From assembly GCF_000269805.1 (NCBI RefSeq), contig NZ_JH711481.1, positions 1,914,102 to 1,978,101 of the forward strand: DNA of 64,000 bases, written 5' to 3'. Source of the DNA: Actinomyces massiliensis 4401292 (lineage in GTDB: Bacteria; Actinomycetota; Actinomycetes; Actinomycetales; Actinomycetaceae). Positions 1 through 8,686 of the stretch are shown in pieces; the first letter of the stretch is position 1; the number at the start of each line of letters is the position of its first letter. Position numbers and translations under genes: made by a program. A model generated the notes under the pieces. That model saw only the letters and a list, made by a program, of their open reading frames with translations, did not search any database and was not told the origin of the DNA.

Positions 1-17
1 CTGACTGCGGGGAAATC

Positions 18-1454
18 ATGAACACCCTCTTCCTGATCGATCTGATCGATCGCATCGCCTGGTTCGGTGCATTGGGAATGGTCATCGTGGCTCTCGTCTA
101 CGCCCTGACCCTCCTCGTCATCTCCCGACGCCGGCCCCGTCGCTCAGCCGACGAACAGCAAGTCGCCTTCGATCCCGGTATGCACATAATCGTTCTCATG
201 CCGTGCCTCAACGAGGCCGAGGTCATCGCCGCCTCTGTGCAGCGCCTGCTCGACATCAACGATCCCGGGCTGCATGTCATGGTCGTCGATGACGGCAGCG
301 ATGACGGAACCGGTGATGTCGTCGAGTCGATCGGGGATCCTCGGGCCGAAGTACTGCGACGCATTCTGCCCAACGCCCGCAAGGGCAAGGGTGAGGCCCT
401 CAACAACGCCCTCGCCGTCGTCCGTCAGCGCTTCTCCGGCTTCGATCCGAACTCGATCATCATCGGCGTGGTCGATGCCGATGGTCGCCTGGACCCCCAT
501 GCGATCGCCGAAGCGCGCCGGGCGTTCGCCTCGGCGGAGGTCGGCGCCGTGCAGATGGGGGTGCGGATCAACAACCGCTTCAACTCGCTGCTGGCCCGCA
601 TGCAGGACATGGAGTTCGTCGTATTCACCTCTGTCTTCCAAGAGGGGCGCAGGCATCTGGGCAGTGTCGGGATGGGCGGGAACGCCCAGTTCGCCCGCCT
701 GTCCGCGCTCAACGCCCTGGGGCGCAAGCCGTGGACGCGCTCGCTCACCGAGGACTTCGATCTGGGAGTGCGCCTCAACGGCGCCGGCTGGACCAATGAG
801 TACTGGGGCAGGGCTGCTGTTCATCAGCAGGGCGTGACCAATAGCCGTCGCCTGCTGCGTCAGCGCACCCGATGGTTTCAGGGCAATCTCCAATCTGCTC
901 ACCTCCTGGGGAAAGTCGCGCGTGAGCAGCGCGGACTGTCCCGGGCGGACTCCTTGTGGCAGATCCTCACGCCCTCGGTGCTCCTGGCGGGATCCTTCCT
1001 GGCCGCCTCGTTCCTGTCCGCTCTCGCTCTGACGATCGTCGCCGCAGTGCGCGGTGTGCCTCAGTCCTGGCTCTGGGTTCTGAGCGCCTACCTTCTGGCG
1101 TTCGGCCCGGGCCTCATCTTCGGGTTGCTGTACTGGCGCGTTGAGCGCAGCGAGGGGCTGGGTCTGCTGCGCACCTTCGTATATTCGCACCTGTTCGTCC
1201 TCTATGGGCTCATGCCCTGCCTCATAGGCTGGCGAGCACTGGCTCGACAGGTCACCGGCCGCACCGGTTGGGCCAAGACGGCGCGCGAGACCGAGTCGGA
1301 GGAGGAGCAGCCCGCTGTGCTGTCCGCTCTGCCTGGGGCCGCGGCCGGCGTGCCGGGATCCGTTCCGGCTCTGCCGGGGGCGCAGCCTCTGCCCGGCCCG
1401 GTCGACACCCTGGTTCCGGCGTGGCGGACGGCAGTCGTGAAGGCGGCCGGATGA
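18..1454 (+). CDS. Processive family 2 glycosyltransferase (membrane polysaccharide synthase)
   Basis: Probable inner-membrane synthase that polymerises a beta-linked surface polysaccharide from UDP-sugars. The 478-residue protein has a transmembrane segment at about residues 12-36, a GT-A domain with a DDGSDDGT nucleotide-sugar motif near residue 90, a DAD metal site at 153-155, the TED catalytic motif ending at Asp246 and QRTRW at 282-286 (the QxxRW signature of cellulose, hyaluronan and poly-GlcNAc synthases), then about three C-terminal membrane segments. The ATG follows a GGGGAAA ribosome-binding site. Its stop overlaps the next start (ATGA), so the two are co-translated, and the operon probably begins upstream of the window. 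The exact polymer cannot be told; the nearby GlcNAc epimerase, deacetylase and hydrolase suggest an amino-sugar polymer (inference). Confidence 0.88.
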   Translation: MNTLFLIDLIDRIAWFGALGMVIVALVYALTLLVISRRRPRRSADEQQVAFDPGMHIIVLMPCLNEAEVIAASVQRLLDINDPGLHVMVVDDGSDDGTGDVVESIGDPRAEVLRRILPNARKGKGEALNNALAVVRQRFSGFDPNSIIIGVVDADGRLDPHAIAEARRAFASAEVGAVQMGVRINNRFNSLLARMQDMEFVVFTSVFQEGRRHLGSVGMGGNAQFARLSALNALGRKPWTRSLTEDFDLGVRLNGAGWTNEYWGRAAVHQQGVTNSRRLLRQRTRWFQGNLQSAHLLGKVAREQRGLSRADSLWQILTPSVLLAGSFLAASFLSALALTIVAAVRGVPQSWLWVLSAYLLAFGPGLIFGLLYWRVERSEGLGLLRTFVYSHLFVLYGLMPCLIGWRALARQVTGRTGWAKTARETESEEEQPAVLSALPGAAAGVPGSVPALPGAQPLPGPVDTLVPAWRTAVVKAAG

Positions 1455-2143
1455 GAGGGGTGAGCAAGTGGGTACTCCGTCTGACTCGACGACGCATCGT
1501 CATCGCGGTTCTTGTTGGCGCGCTCGTTCTGAGTGGAGCCGTCGCCACTGTTGTCTACGCCATGACTGATCGCTGCGAGTGGACGACGGTCCACCACGGG
1601 TATGGAAAGGTCTCCTGCACCCGGGGGACCGTGCGTCTGAGTCCGAAGACATCCACCAGCTCCGACGAGACGCACGCCGCTCTTGCGACGGTTGACGGCG
1701 TCAATATCGAGGAGAACGCCACGCAGACGATCTCGGCCACTATGCGCACCGACACCCAGCTGCGCACAGGGGATGATCCCAATCCCTGGGAGGTCGCCTG
1801 GTTCTTGTGGAACTACACGGATGACCAGCACTTCTACGCGGTCGTCCTCAAACCCAACGGCTGGGAGATCAGCAAGGAGGATCCGGCTTACCCCGGGGCT
1901 CAGCGCTTTCTCGCCTCGGGGGACTCTCCCACCTTCCCGATCGGCAGCGCCTTCGACATCACGGTGACGATCACCACTGCAGAGGATGCCGTGACCATGA
2001 CGGTGAGTGTGGGCGGGGCTGAACTCGCGACCGTCACCGATCGCGAGAGTCCGTACCCGTCCGGGGCCGTTGCGGCCTACACAGAGGATGCCACCATCAC
2101 CGTCGGCCCGGTCGCGGTGGAGTCCGGGCCCGTGCCCAACTGA
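1451..2143 (+). CDS. Membrane-anchored jelly-roll (LamG/DUF1080-like) protein
   Basis: A 230-residue protein with a short basic N-terminus, one transmembrane anchor at about residues 15-37 and an extracytoplasmic beta-rich domain of about 180 residues. The pattern DQHFYAVVLKPNGWEISK is typical of concanavalin-like jelly-roll domains that bind sugars (LamG, DUF1080, family 16-like). I chose ATG 1451 because it overlaps the synthase stop codon; an in-frame upstream extension would lie inside the synthase gene. Tight coupling to the synthase suggests a role in binding or guiding the polymer at the cell surface (inference). No catalytic residues are recognisable. Confidence 0.7.
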   Translation: MRGVSKWVLRLTRRRIVIAVLVGALVLSGAVATVVYAMTDRCEWTTVHHGYGKVSCTRGTVRLSPKTSTSSDETHAALATVDGVNIEENATQTISATMRTDTQLRTGDDPNPWEVAWFLWNYTDDQHFYAVVLKPNGWEISKEDPAYPGAQRFLASGDSPTFPIGSAFDITVTITTAEDAVTMTVSVGGAELATVTDRESPYPSGAVAAYTEDATITVGPVAVESGPVPN

Positions 2144-2176
2144 GAGTAACAACCGACTACAAGAAGAGATGATCCC

Positions 2177-3349
2177 ATGACTGCGCCTGACACGTCTCTG
2201 ACCGCCATGCTCATCTACGGCACTCGTCCCGAGGCCATTAAGATGGCGCCCCTCGTGAGGGCAATGAGAGACGATGATCGATTCCGGCCTATTGTCGTGG
2301 TGACCGGCCAGCACCGCGAGATGCTTGATCAGGTCAACGACTTCTTCGGCATCACTCCCGATGTTGATCTCGACATCCATGCTCCCGGACAGTCCCTGAC
2401 TCAGGTGACCACGAGGACGCTCACGGGCGTGGGGGAGCAGATCGAGGCGCTTTCGCCCGATGTCATCCTCGCCCAGGGGGACACCACCTCCGCTTTCGCA
2501 GCAGGGCTGGCCGCGTTCTACCACGAGGTGCCCGTCGCGCACGTCGAGGCCGGCCTGCGCACCGGCTCCATCGCCTCGCCCTTCCCGGAGGAGGCCAATC
2601 GACGCCTGCTCGGCCAGATCACCTCGCTGCACTTGTGCCCGACCGGGCGCAGTCGGGACAATCTTCTGCGGGAGGCTTTCGATCCGACCACAATCCTGGT
2701 CACTGGCAACACGGTGATCGACGCCCTTCTCGATGCGGTCACCCGACCGGTGCCGCCGAGTGATCCGGCGCTGGCGGAGGCGCTGTCCGAACCGGACCGA
2801 CGGGTCGTCCTGGTCACTGCGCACCGGCGGGAGTCGTGGGGCGAGCCGATGGAGCGCATAGGGCGTGCCATCGCGCGTCTGGCGCAGAGTCACCCGGACA
2901 CCCTCTTCGTCCTGCCGGCTCATCGCAACCCGCGTGTGCGCGAGGCGCTCCTGCCGAATATCGCCGGCTGTGACAACGTCGTGATCACGGAGCCCCTCGA
3001 GTACGGCCAGTTCTGCACCCTCATGAATCGGGCGGACGTCGTGCTCACCGATTCCGGCGGCGTTCAGGAGGAGGCGCCCGCCCTGTCCAAACCGGTCCTG
3101 GTCATGCGTGAGAACACTGAGCGCCCCGAGGCGATCGCTTTCGGAGTCGCTCGTCTTGTGGGCACCGACGAGGAACGGATCGTGACGGAGGTCTCCCGTC
3201 TCTTGGACGATGCGGAGGCCTACGGCGCCATGGCCAGGGCGGCCAATCCGTATGGCGACGGCCGAGCCGCTGCCCGTATCCTGGCCGCGCTGGCGGCGGC
3301 CTTCGGCCGTGGCGAGCGTCTGCCCGATTTCGATCCGGCCGGTCGCTGA
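2177..3349 (+). CDS. wecB: UDP-N-acetylglucosamine 2-epimerase (non-hydrolysing)
   Basis: Interconverts UDP-GlcNAc and UDP-ManNAc in the cytoplasm, supplying ManNAc for surface polysaccharide. At 390 residues it is of normal length. Family motifs in order are YGTRPEAIKMAP near residue 13, TGQHREML, QGDTTSAFA, HVEAGLRTG, PFPEEANRR, TGNTVIDAL, TAHRRES, TDSGGVQEEAP and MRENTERPEA; the last three bind UDP. It lies 33 bp after the jelly-roll gene and probably belongs to the same transcript. The epimerase family is certain; the pathway it feeds is inferred from the adjacent synthase. Confidence 0.93.
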   Translation: MTAPDTSLTAMLIYGTRPEAIKMAPLVRAMRDDDRFRPIVVVTGQHREMLDQVNDFFGITPDVDLDIHAPGQSLTQVTTRTLTGVGEQIEALSPDVILAQGDTTSAFAAGLAAFYHEVPVAHVEAGLRTGSIASPFPEEANRRLLGQITSLHLCPTGRSRDNLLREAFDPTTILVTGNTVIDALLDAVTRPVPPSDPALAEALSEPDRRVVLVTAHRRESWGEPMERIGRAIARLAQSHPDTLFVLPAHRNPRVREALLPNIAGCDNVVITEPLEYGQFCTLMNRADVVLTDSGGVQEEAPALSKPVLVMRENTERPEAIAFGVARLVGTDEERIVTEVSRLLDDAEAYGAMARAANPYGDGRAAARILAALAAAFGRGERLPDFDPAGR

Positions 3350-3402
3350 GCTCCCCTGCAACTGCGCGCGGACGGACGACAGGCGGGCCCGTTCGCTCCG
3401 GC

Positions 3403-3408
3403 TAGCAT
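3403..3408 (+). promoter_or_regulatory. -10 box of leaderless hisD promoter
   Basis: TAGCAT ends six bases before the GTG at 3415, so transcription should start at or next to the start codon. No Shine-Dalgarno sequence is present, which fits a leaderless mRNA. Confidence 0.55.
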
Positions 3409-3414
3409 GTCCGT

Positions 3415-4770
3415 GTGCTGACTCGAATCGACCTGCGTGACCAGGATCTGTCCGCCCGCGAGCTCGCCGAGGCCCTGCCTCGCGCCCGCCTGGACGTCGC
3501 CACCGCCCTGGCCGCGGTGACGCCCGTCATCGAGGATGTGCGGGTTCGAGGCGCTGCTGCTGTGCGTGATGCTGCTGAGCGCTTCGACGCCGTGCGTCCG
3601 GAGCATCTGCGCGTACCCGCAGCGGCCATCAAGGCGGCTCTGGCCGACCTTGACCCGGCGGTGCGTGAGGGCCTCGAGCTGTGCATTGCGCACAACCGCG
3701 CCGGTCATGCCGCCCAGCTCCCCGCCGAGGCCGTGACCGAGGTCGTCCCGGGAGGACGGATCACGCAGCGGTGGATCCCGGTGCGCCGAGTCGGGTTGTA
3801 TGTCCCCGGAGGGCTCGCGGTCTACCCGAGCTCGGTCGTCATGAACGCGGTGGCCGCGCAGGTCGCCGGTGTTGAGCAGATCGCGCTCGCCTCTCCGCCG
3901 CAGGCCGCTCACCATGGTCTGCCCCACCCCACGATCCTGGCGGCGTGCGCTCTGCTGGAGGTCACGGAGGTCTACGCGGCCGGAGGGGCCCAGGCGATCG
4001 CCATGCTGGCCTATGGCATCCAGGCGGATGAGGCTGTTGATCGAGCCGATCTCGCGGGGGCAGCAGGTTCCGGAGGCATGCTGTGCGAGCCAGTCGACGT
4101 CGTGACAGGACCCGGAAATATCTATGTGGCGGCAGCAAAACGAGCTGTGCGCGGTGTGGTCGGTATAGATGCGGAGGCCGGGCCCACTGAGATCGCCATC
4201 CTCGCCGACGAGGGCGCGGACCCCGAGTATGCGGCCGCCGATCTGCTTTCCCAGGCCGAGCACGATCCGAATGCCGGGAGTGTGCTGATCACGGATTCTC
4301 CGGTCCTGGCCGACGCCGTCGATGCGGCGCTGGTGCGCCGTCTGGGGCAGACCAAGCATGCCGAGCGGGCCGGTACCGCCCTGAGCGGGAAGCAGTCCGG
4401 GATCGTCCTGGTGCGCGACCTCGAGCAGGGCATCGCCGTCGCCGACGCCTATGCGGCCGAGCACCTGGAGATCCATACGGCTCGTGCGCCTGAGGTCGCG
4501 CGTCGCATCCGCAGTGCTGGGGCGATCTTCGTCGGCCCCTACAGCCCCGTGCCGTTGGGGGACTATCTGGCGGGCTCCAACCATGTGCTGCCCACTGGTG
4601 GCACGGCGCGCTTCAGTTCGGGGTTGAGTGTGATGGCCTATCTCAAGGCAGTCCAACTCGTCCACTATGACGCCGCGGCGCTGAAGGCGCTGAGTGAACC
4701 GCTCGCAGCCCTGGCGGACTGCGAAGACCTGCCGGCACACGCTGAGGCTGCTCGAGCTCGTCAGGACTGA
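3415..4770 (+). CDS. hisD: Histidinol dehydrogenase
   Basis: Catalyses the last two steps of histidine synthesis, oxidising L-histidinol to L-histidine with two NAD+. The 451-residue protein carries the family signatures: YVPGGLAVYPSSVVMNA, AAGGAQAIAMLAYG, DVVTGPGNIYVAAAKR, the zinc-binding Gln/His in LLSQAEHDPNAG, the catalytic Glu-His in AEHLEIHT and GSNHVLPTGGTARFSSGLSV. The GTG start is fixed by the -10 box just upstream. In related genomes hisD normally directly precedes hisC; here hisC lies 10.8 kb downstream and polysaccharide, helicase and transporter genes fill the gap. Confidence 0.96.
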   Translation: MLTRIDLRDQDLSARELAEALPRARLDVATALAAVTPVIEDVRVRGAAAVRDAAERFDAVRPEHLRVPAAAIKAALADLDPAVREGLELCIAHNRAGHAAQLPAEAVTEVVPGGRITQRWIPVRRVGLYVPGGLAVYPSSVVMNAVAAQVAGVEQIALASPPQAAHHGLPHPTILAACALLEVTEVYAAGGAQAIAMLAYGIQADEAVDRADLAGAAGSGGMLCEPVDVVTGPGNIYVAAAKRAVRGVVGIDAEAGPTEIAILADEGADPEYAAADLLSQAEHDPNAGSVLITDSPVLADAVDAALVRRLGQTKHAERAGTALSGKQSGIVLVRDLEQGIAVADAYAAEHLEIHTARAPEVARRIRSAGAIFVGPYSPVPLGDYLAGSNHVLPTGGTARFSSGLSVMAYLKAVQLVHYDAAALKALSEPLAALADCEDLPAHAEAARARQD

Positions 4771-5137
4771 ATGAGCCGTATGAGCTGAATTATTGGATTC
4801 TCTCCTGTTGGGAGGCCGGTAGATCCGTTGCGGACGCCGGCCCAGAAGTGTGCTCGCCGCGTTGCCCGATTTCATTGTGAGTCAGCTATGTGTGCGCTGT
4901 GACACATACAAGAGATGTCGTGCATGATAGCGTCGTTATCGGATCGTGACCTTGGGTGTATTGACGTTCACTTCTAAGGCTGTTTGTCCCTGTATGCGCA
5001 GTCTCTGAACGCACACGTTTCTCGATCGTCCGGCCACTGTGCCGGCACCTGGGACGCAGCAACTCATGAAGAGGACGAGCTGACATCGGAGTGCAGGATC
5101 CTTCACAACTGATAGCGAACCCTGATGGAGGTACACC
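4771..5137 (+). other. AT-richer intergenic region upstream of the deacetylase gene
   Basis: A 367-bp stretch visibly lower in GC than its flanks. It holds a TATGTGT/ACACATA inverted repeat (4887-4908), a possible -35 TTGACG near 4958-4963 without a convincing partner, and the ribosome-binding site GGAGG before ATG 5138. I see no small gene or known riboswitch. It probably contains the promoter of the deacetylase/hydrolase pair. Confidence 0.5.
4887..4908. promoter_or_regulatory. Operator-like palindrome upstream of the deacetylase gene
   Basis: Perfect 7-bp arms TATGTGT and ACACATA flank an 8-bp centre. The TGTG...CACA ends recall CRP/GlxR-family sites, but the spacing is two bases wider than that consensus, so the binding protein is unknown. 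Confidence 0.4.
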
Positions 5138-7078
5138 ATGTCCCTTCCTTTCCCTGACAGATCATGGACTCGACGCAAGTTCCCCATGCTGGCGATGTGC
5201 ATTGCGGCTCTCGCCCTGGCGGTGCCGGGCGCACGCGCGATGCCTGCAGCCGTGCCCGTCGTCGCCGAGCCGGCGCCGGCGGCGGCACCCGCAGATCTCG
5301 CCGGCGATGTCGCCGATGCGGCCGCTGTCGGAGTGCCGGCTCCCGACGCCGCTAAGCAGGAGGCCCTGCCTCTCGCTCTCGATCCGGACGCGCAGGTGAA
5401 CCTCAATGAGCCTGCCGATCAAGCCGGCGCCCCCGCACAGCCGCGGGACCTCGCTGCACAGGCGCCCGAGGCGCCCGCTAGTGCCCGCAGCTTCTCCAGC
5501 CAGGCCAACGGCCCGGCCAATACCCTGGTCGTGTTCGACACCGGGGGCGAATGGGGCAGGCTCGGCGAGTACTACGCGCTGGAGGCCGGCATGCTCGCCT
5601 CTCACAGCGGGGCCGTGACAACCCTGCCGGTGAACGACTATGTTGCCGGCCTCGCGGGGCGGTACACAGCGGTGGTGTACGTCGGATCCACCTATGACGG
5701 TGAGTTGCCCCAGGCGTTCCGTGACGATGTGCTGACCGGGAACGTGCCCGTGCTGTGGATGGGCTTCAATATCTGGCAGCTGGCCTCGACCCAGGCCGAT
5801 CGGAACGCCTTCACCGCCCGTTACGGGTGGGATGCTGCGACGTCCTACATCGACGCGACCGACACGGTGGCGAAGGTGAGCTACAACGGTCAGGATCTGA
5901 CCCGCAACACCTCGAACGCCGCTGGGATTCTCTCGCCTCACATCACCGACGCCGCGGCGGTCAACGTGCTCGGGCAGGCTCGCTGCTCGGGGGCCGATGG
6001 TGCGGAGACGACCTGCGCCTCCGTGTCGCAGTCGTCCGGCACGACTTTCCCGTGGGCGGTGCAGTCGGGCAACCTGACCTACATCGGTGAGATTCCCATG
6101 ACCTACATGAGCGAATCTGATCGTTATCTGGCGGCTGCCGACATCATTCTCGACACTCTCCAACCAGGGGCGGCTGCTACGCGCACCGCGGCCGTCCGCA
6201 TTGAGGACGTCAATCCGGACACCGATCCCGAGCAGTTGCGCGCCCAGGTCGATTACCTCATCGGTGAGCAGGTCCCCTTCCAGTTGGCCGTTGTGCCCAT
6301 CTATACCAATCCTCTGGGTGTCGATAACAACGGGACTCCCGAGGGGCCAGTCGCGCTGGCCGACAGGCCTGAGCTCGTCGACGTGCTCAAGCACGCGGTT
6401 GATAACGGAGGGACCCTGGTTCAGCACGGCACGACTCACCAGTACGGAGAGCTCAACAACCCGTATTCGGCCGTGAGCACAGACGATTTCGAGTTCGTCC
6501 GCTCCTGGTGCACAGCCGCCCCTGAGCGAACCGCCGAACCCGTGCCATGCACGAAGACGACCTACGTGCAGATCGGTGGAGAACTGCCGAACATGTCGGC
6601 CGATGAGACCGCCGACCGAGTGGCCCGCGGACGCGACCTCTTCGCCCAGGCGGGCCTGCCCACTCCAACGATCTTCGAGACCCCCCACTACGCGGCCACT
6701 GACGATGCGTACCAAGGGATATCGCGGGTCTACTCCACTCGCTACGAGCGCTCTCTGTTCTACGCGGGCACGCTCACCGGCCAGCGCGGCGGTCCCTACG
6801 ATTATGTCGGGCAGTTCTTCCCCTACAAAGTCAGCGACCCCTACGGGATGAACATCCTGCCGGAGAATCTGGGCAACTACGAGCCCGAGGCCTACAGCCA
6901 GCATCCGGCTCGCACCGCGCAGGACATCGTCGCCGCGGCGCAGGCGAATACGGTGCTCACCCATGCCAACGCGTCCTTCTTCTTCCACCCCTTCTATGAC
7001 ATCAATGCATTGAAGGATACTGTCGCCGGTATCAAGAGGGCCGGATACACCTTTGTGCCGGCGACCGACATGGGTTGA
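5138..7078 (+). CDS. Secreted DUF2334 polysaccharide deacetylase-like protein
   Basis: A 646-residue exported protein. The N-terminus is basic and followed by a hydrophobic stretch ending AVPGARA, a Sec signal peptide; a long Ala/Pro-rich segment follows to about residue 120. The C-terminal half matches DUF2334, a divergent NodB-type carbohydrate esterase domain: AAVRIEDVNP near residue 350, VPFQLAVVPIYTNP, then VQHGTTHQYG with candidate metal-binding histidines. A GGAGG ribosome-binding site precedes ATG 5138. With the synthase and hydrolase nearby it likely deacetylates a surface polysaccharide outside the membrane, as PgaB and PelA deacetylase domains do (inference). Substrate is unknown. 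Confidence 0.72.
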   Translation: MSLPFPDRSWTRRKFPMLAMCIAALALAVPGARAMPAAVPVVAEPAPAAAPADLAGDVADAAAVGVPAPDAAKQEALPLALDPDAQVNLNEPADQAGAPAQPRDLAAQAPEAPASARSFSSQANGPANTLVVFDTGGEWGRLGEYYALEAGMLASHSGAVTTLPVNDYVAGLAGRYTAVVYVGSTYDGELPQAFRDDVLTGNVPVLWMGFNIWQLASTQADRNAFTARYGWDAATSYIDATDTVAKVSYNGQDLTRNTSNAAGILSPHITDAAAVNVLGQARCSGADGAETTCASVSQSSGTTFPWAVQSGNLTYIGEIPMTYMSESDRYLAAADIILDTLQPGAAATRTAAVRIEDVNPDTDPEQLRAQVDYLIGEQVPFQLAVVPIYTNPLGVDNNGTPEGPVALADRPELVDVLKHAVDNGGTLVQHGTTHQYGELNNPYSAVSTDDFEFVRSWCTAAPERTAEPVPCTKTTYVQIGGELPNMSADETADRVARGRDLFAQAGLPTPTIFETPHYAATDDAYQGISRVYSTRYERSLFYAGTLTGQRGGPYDYVGQFFPYKVSDPYGMNILPENLGNYEPEAYSQHPARTAQDIVAAAQANTVLTHANASFFFHPFYDINALKDTVAGIKRAGYTFVPATDMG

Positions 7079-7140
7079 GCGAGCGTCCGTCCGGGTTGGC
7101 GAGGGCACGGGCTCGCCAACCCGGACGGGCAGGAGGAGAC

Positions 7141-8664
7141 ATGACGCACCATGCGGGCGATCTCAGCAGGCGCCATGTCCTGGCCTGGACGACCAGCGCC
7201 GCGGCTGTGGCCGCCACAGCCACGGTGGCAACGGTCATGGCCGCCTGCACGGGCGGGGAGAGACCCGACTCCGATGAAGAGGCGGGCGTCGCGCGCCTCG
7301 ACGTCGTCGACTCCACCGGCGCTCTGCTCGATTTCGATGGCCTGCGCGAGATCCAGTCCAACGGCGCGGGGGAGGACGGCTGGGACGACCAGCTCTTGGA
7401 CCCCGATACCTTGGAGGTTCTGGTCCACGCGCCCCTGTACGAGGATGACGAGTCCAGCGCCGCAGTCGACCTGCCCGACGGTGGTGCTGCGACGCTGACG
7501 ATGTCATGGCCAACCAGCCACGGCTACTCCGCCCTCCTGGCGGACATCCCCGGTCCGGGTCGCTACTCCCTGGCCGAGCTCGCCGCCCGTGCCCTGCACG
7601 AGCGTCAGCAGTCACGACTCGACGCCGTCGATTCCGTCGATTCTGCGGCATCCGCTGAGGTGCGGGCTTTGCGGGATGATGCCGCTGCCGCCTTGGCTGC
7701 ATGTTCCGCGGCCTCCGACCCGGCGCAGCGCGCGGCCCGCGGGGCCGAGGCGCTGGAGGCGGCGGCCGGCGCTCAGCTCGCCCTCGACGAGGCGTGCCAG
7801 GCTCTCGCGCCGGCCGACGCGGTCATCGGCGTCACCTTCACCCAGCCGCCTGATACTGCTCAGATCTCGCAAGCCGTCGGCATCGGCGACGGACAGCGGC
7901 AGATGGCGGCCAGGATCGTTGTTGATGACGCCTCGGACCCCGCTGAGATGGATGCGTGGCGCCAAACCATCACGGCTCTGCACGCCGCCGGTGCGCTGGC
8001 CCTGGTTCAGGTCTGCGACTCCCAGACGATGACGAGTTTCAATGCCCATGCCTGGGATGAGCGAGTGGCGGCGCTGGTCGCCGGGCTGCCCGAGGCGGAT
8101 GCCTGGGAGGTCGGCAACGAGCTGGGCGGATCGTGGCTCGGGGATGACGCTGTCGACAAGACTCTGCGGGCAGCTCGAGCGGTGCGCGACGATCCGGCGA
8201 CGGCCGCCACCATCGTGGTGACCCTCTACTACCAACTCGGTCAGGAGTCGGCCGAGAACTCCGTTCTGACGTGGGCGCGCAATGAACTCCCCTCTGAACT
8301 GCTCGATGTCACCGACGTGCTCGGCCTGTCCGTCTACCCTCAATTGCATCCACTGGGCACGGGGGCTGACCGTGTCCTGTCCGCCCTCGCCGAGGCCTTT
8401 CCAGATCAGCGCGTGGCCCTGACCGAGCTCGGCTACGGTGCTGAGGATCTCGACTCCGGTCCCTGGTGGTTCGGCTCCCAGCAGGACACGGCCTCCGCTC
8501 GTACCGCCACCGCCCGCCATCTGACCAGTGCGGCCCTGGGGCGCGAGAGGTCGTGGGGCGCCCCCTTCTGGTGGTACTACCTTCAGGATGAGAAGCCCGG
8601 GGCGCCGGGAGGCCCTGTGGGCGACGTGCTCAGCGATGTCGCCACCGGCTCGCAGGGCCAGTAG
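7141..8664 (+). CDS. Tat-type lipoprotein, GH-A clan glycoside hydrolase-like
   Basis: A 507-residue exported lipoprotein. SRRHVLAW is a twin-arginine motif and VMAAC is a lipobox, so it is probably Tat-exported and anchored to the outer membrane face. After an N-terminal beta region and an Ala/Glu-rich helical stretch (about 140-220) comes a TIM-barrel-like domain. It has the two catalytic acids typical of clan GH-A: Glu327 in VGNELGGSW and Glu429 in LTELGYG, 102 residues apart, and an aromatic C-terminal loop FWWYYLQDE. ATG 7141 is preceded by AGGAGGAG, which excludes an in-frame TTG 66 bases upstream. Pairing with the deacetylase recalls the two domains of PgaB or PelA on separate chains (inference). 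Confidence 0.68.
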   Translation: MTHHAGDLSRRHVLAWTTSAAAVAATATVATVMAACTGGERPDSDEEAGVARLDVVDSTGALLDFDGLREIQSNGAGEDGWDDQLLDPDTLEVLVHAPLYEDDESSAAVDLPDGGAATLTMSWPTSHGYSALLADIPGPGRYSLAELAARALHERQQSRLDAVDSVDSAASAEVRALRDDAAAALAACSAASDPAQRAARGAEALEAAAGAQLALDEACQALAPADAVIGVTFTQPPDTAQISQAVGIGDGQRQMAARIVVDDASDPAEMDAWRQTITALHAAGALALVQVCDSQTMTSFNAHAWDERVAALVAGLPEADAWEVGNELGGSWLGDDAVDKTLRAARAVRDDPATAATIVVTLYYQLGQESAENSVLTWARNELPSELLDVTDVLGLSVYPQLHPLGTGADRVLSALAEAFPDQRVALTELGYGAEDLDSGPWWFGSQQDTASARTATARHLTSAALGRERSWGAPFWWYYLQDEKPGAPGGPVGDVLSDVATGSQGQ

Positions 8665-8686
8665 CCCAGGGGAGGCCGGGCACGCG

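Noticed and set aside
1202-3361. A 719-codon open frame antisense to the synthase, jelly-roll and epimerase genes.
   Set aside because: It is antisense to three clear family members; its translation is Arg/Gly/His-rich without domains, as expected of a shadow frame in GC-rich DNA.
4940-5137. Cyclic dinucleotide riboswitch before the polysaccharide deacetylase.
   Set aside because: GGGACGCAGC near 5050 recalls one element of a c-di-GMP-I aptamer, but the other conserved segments are absent.
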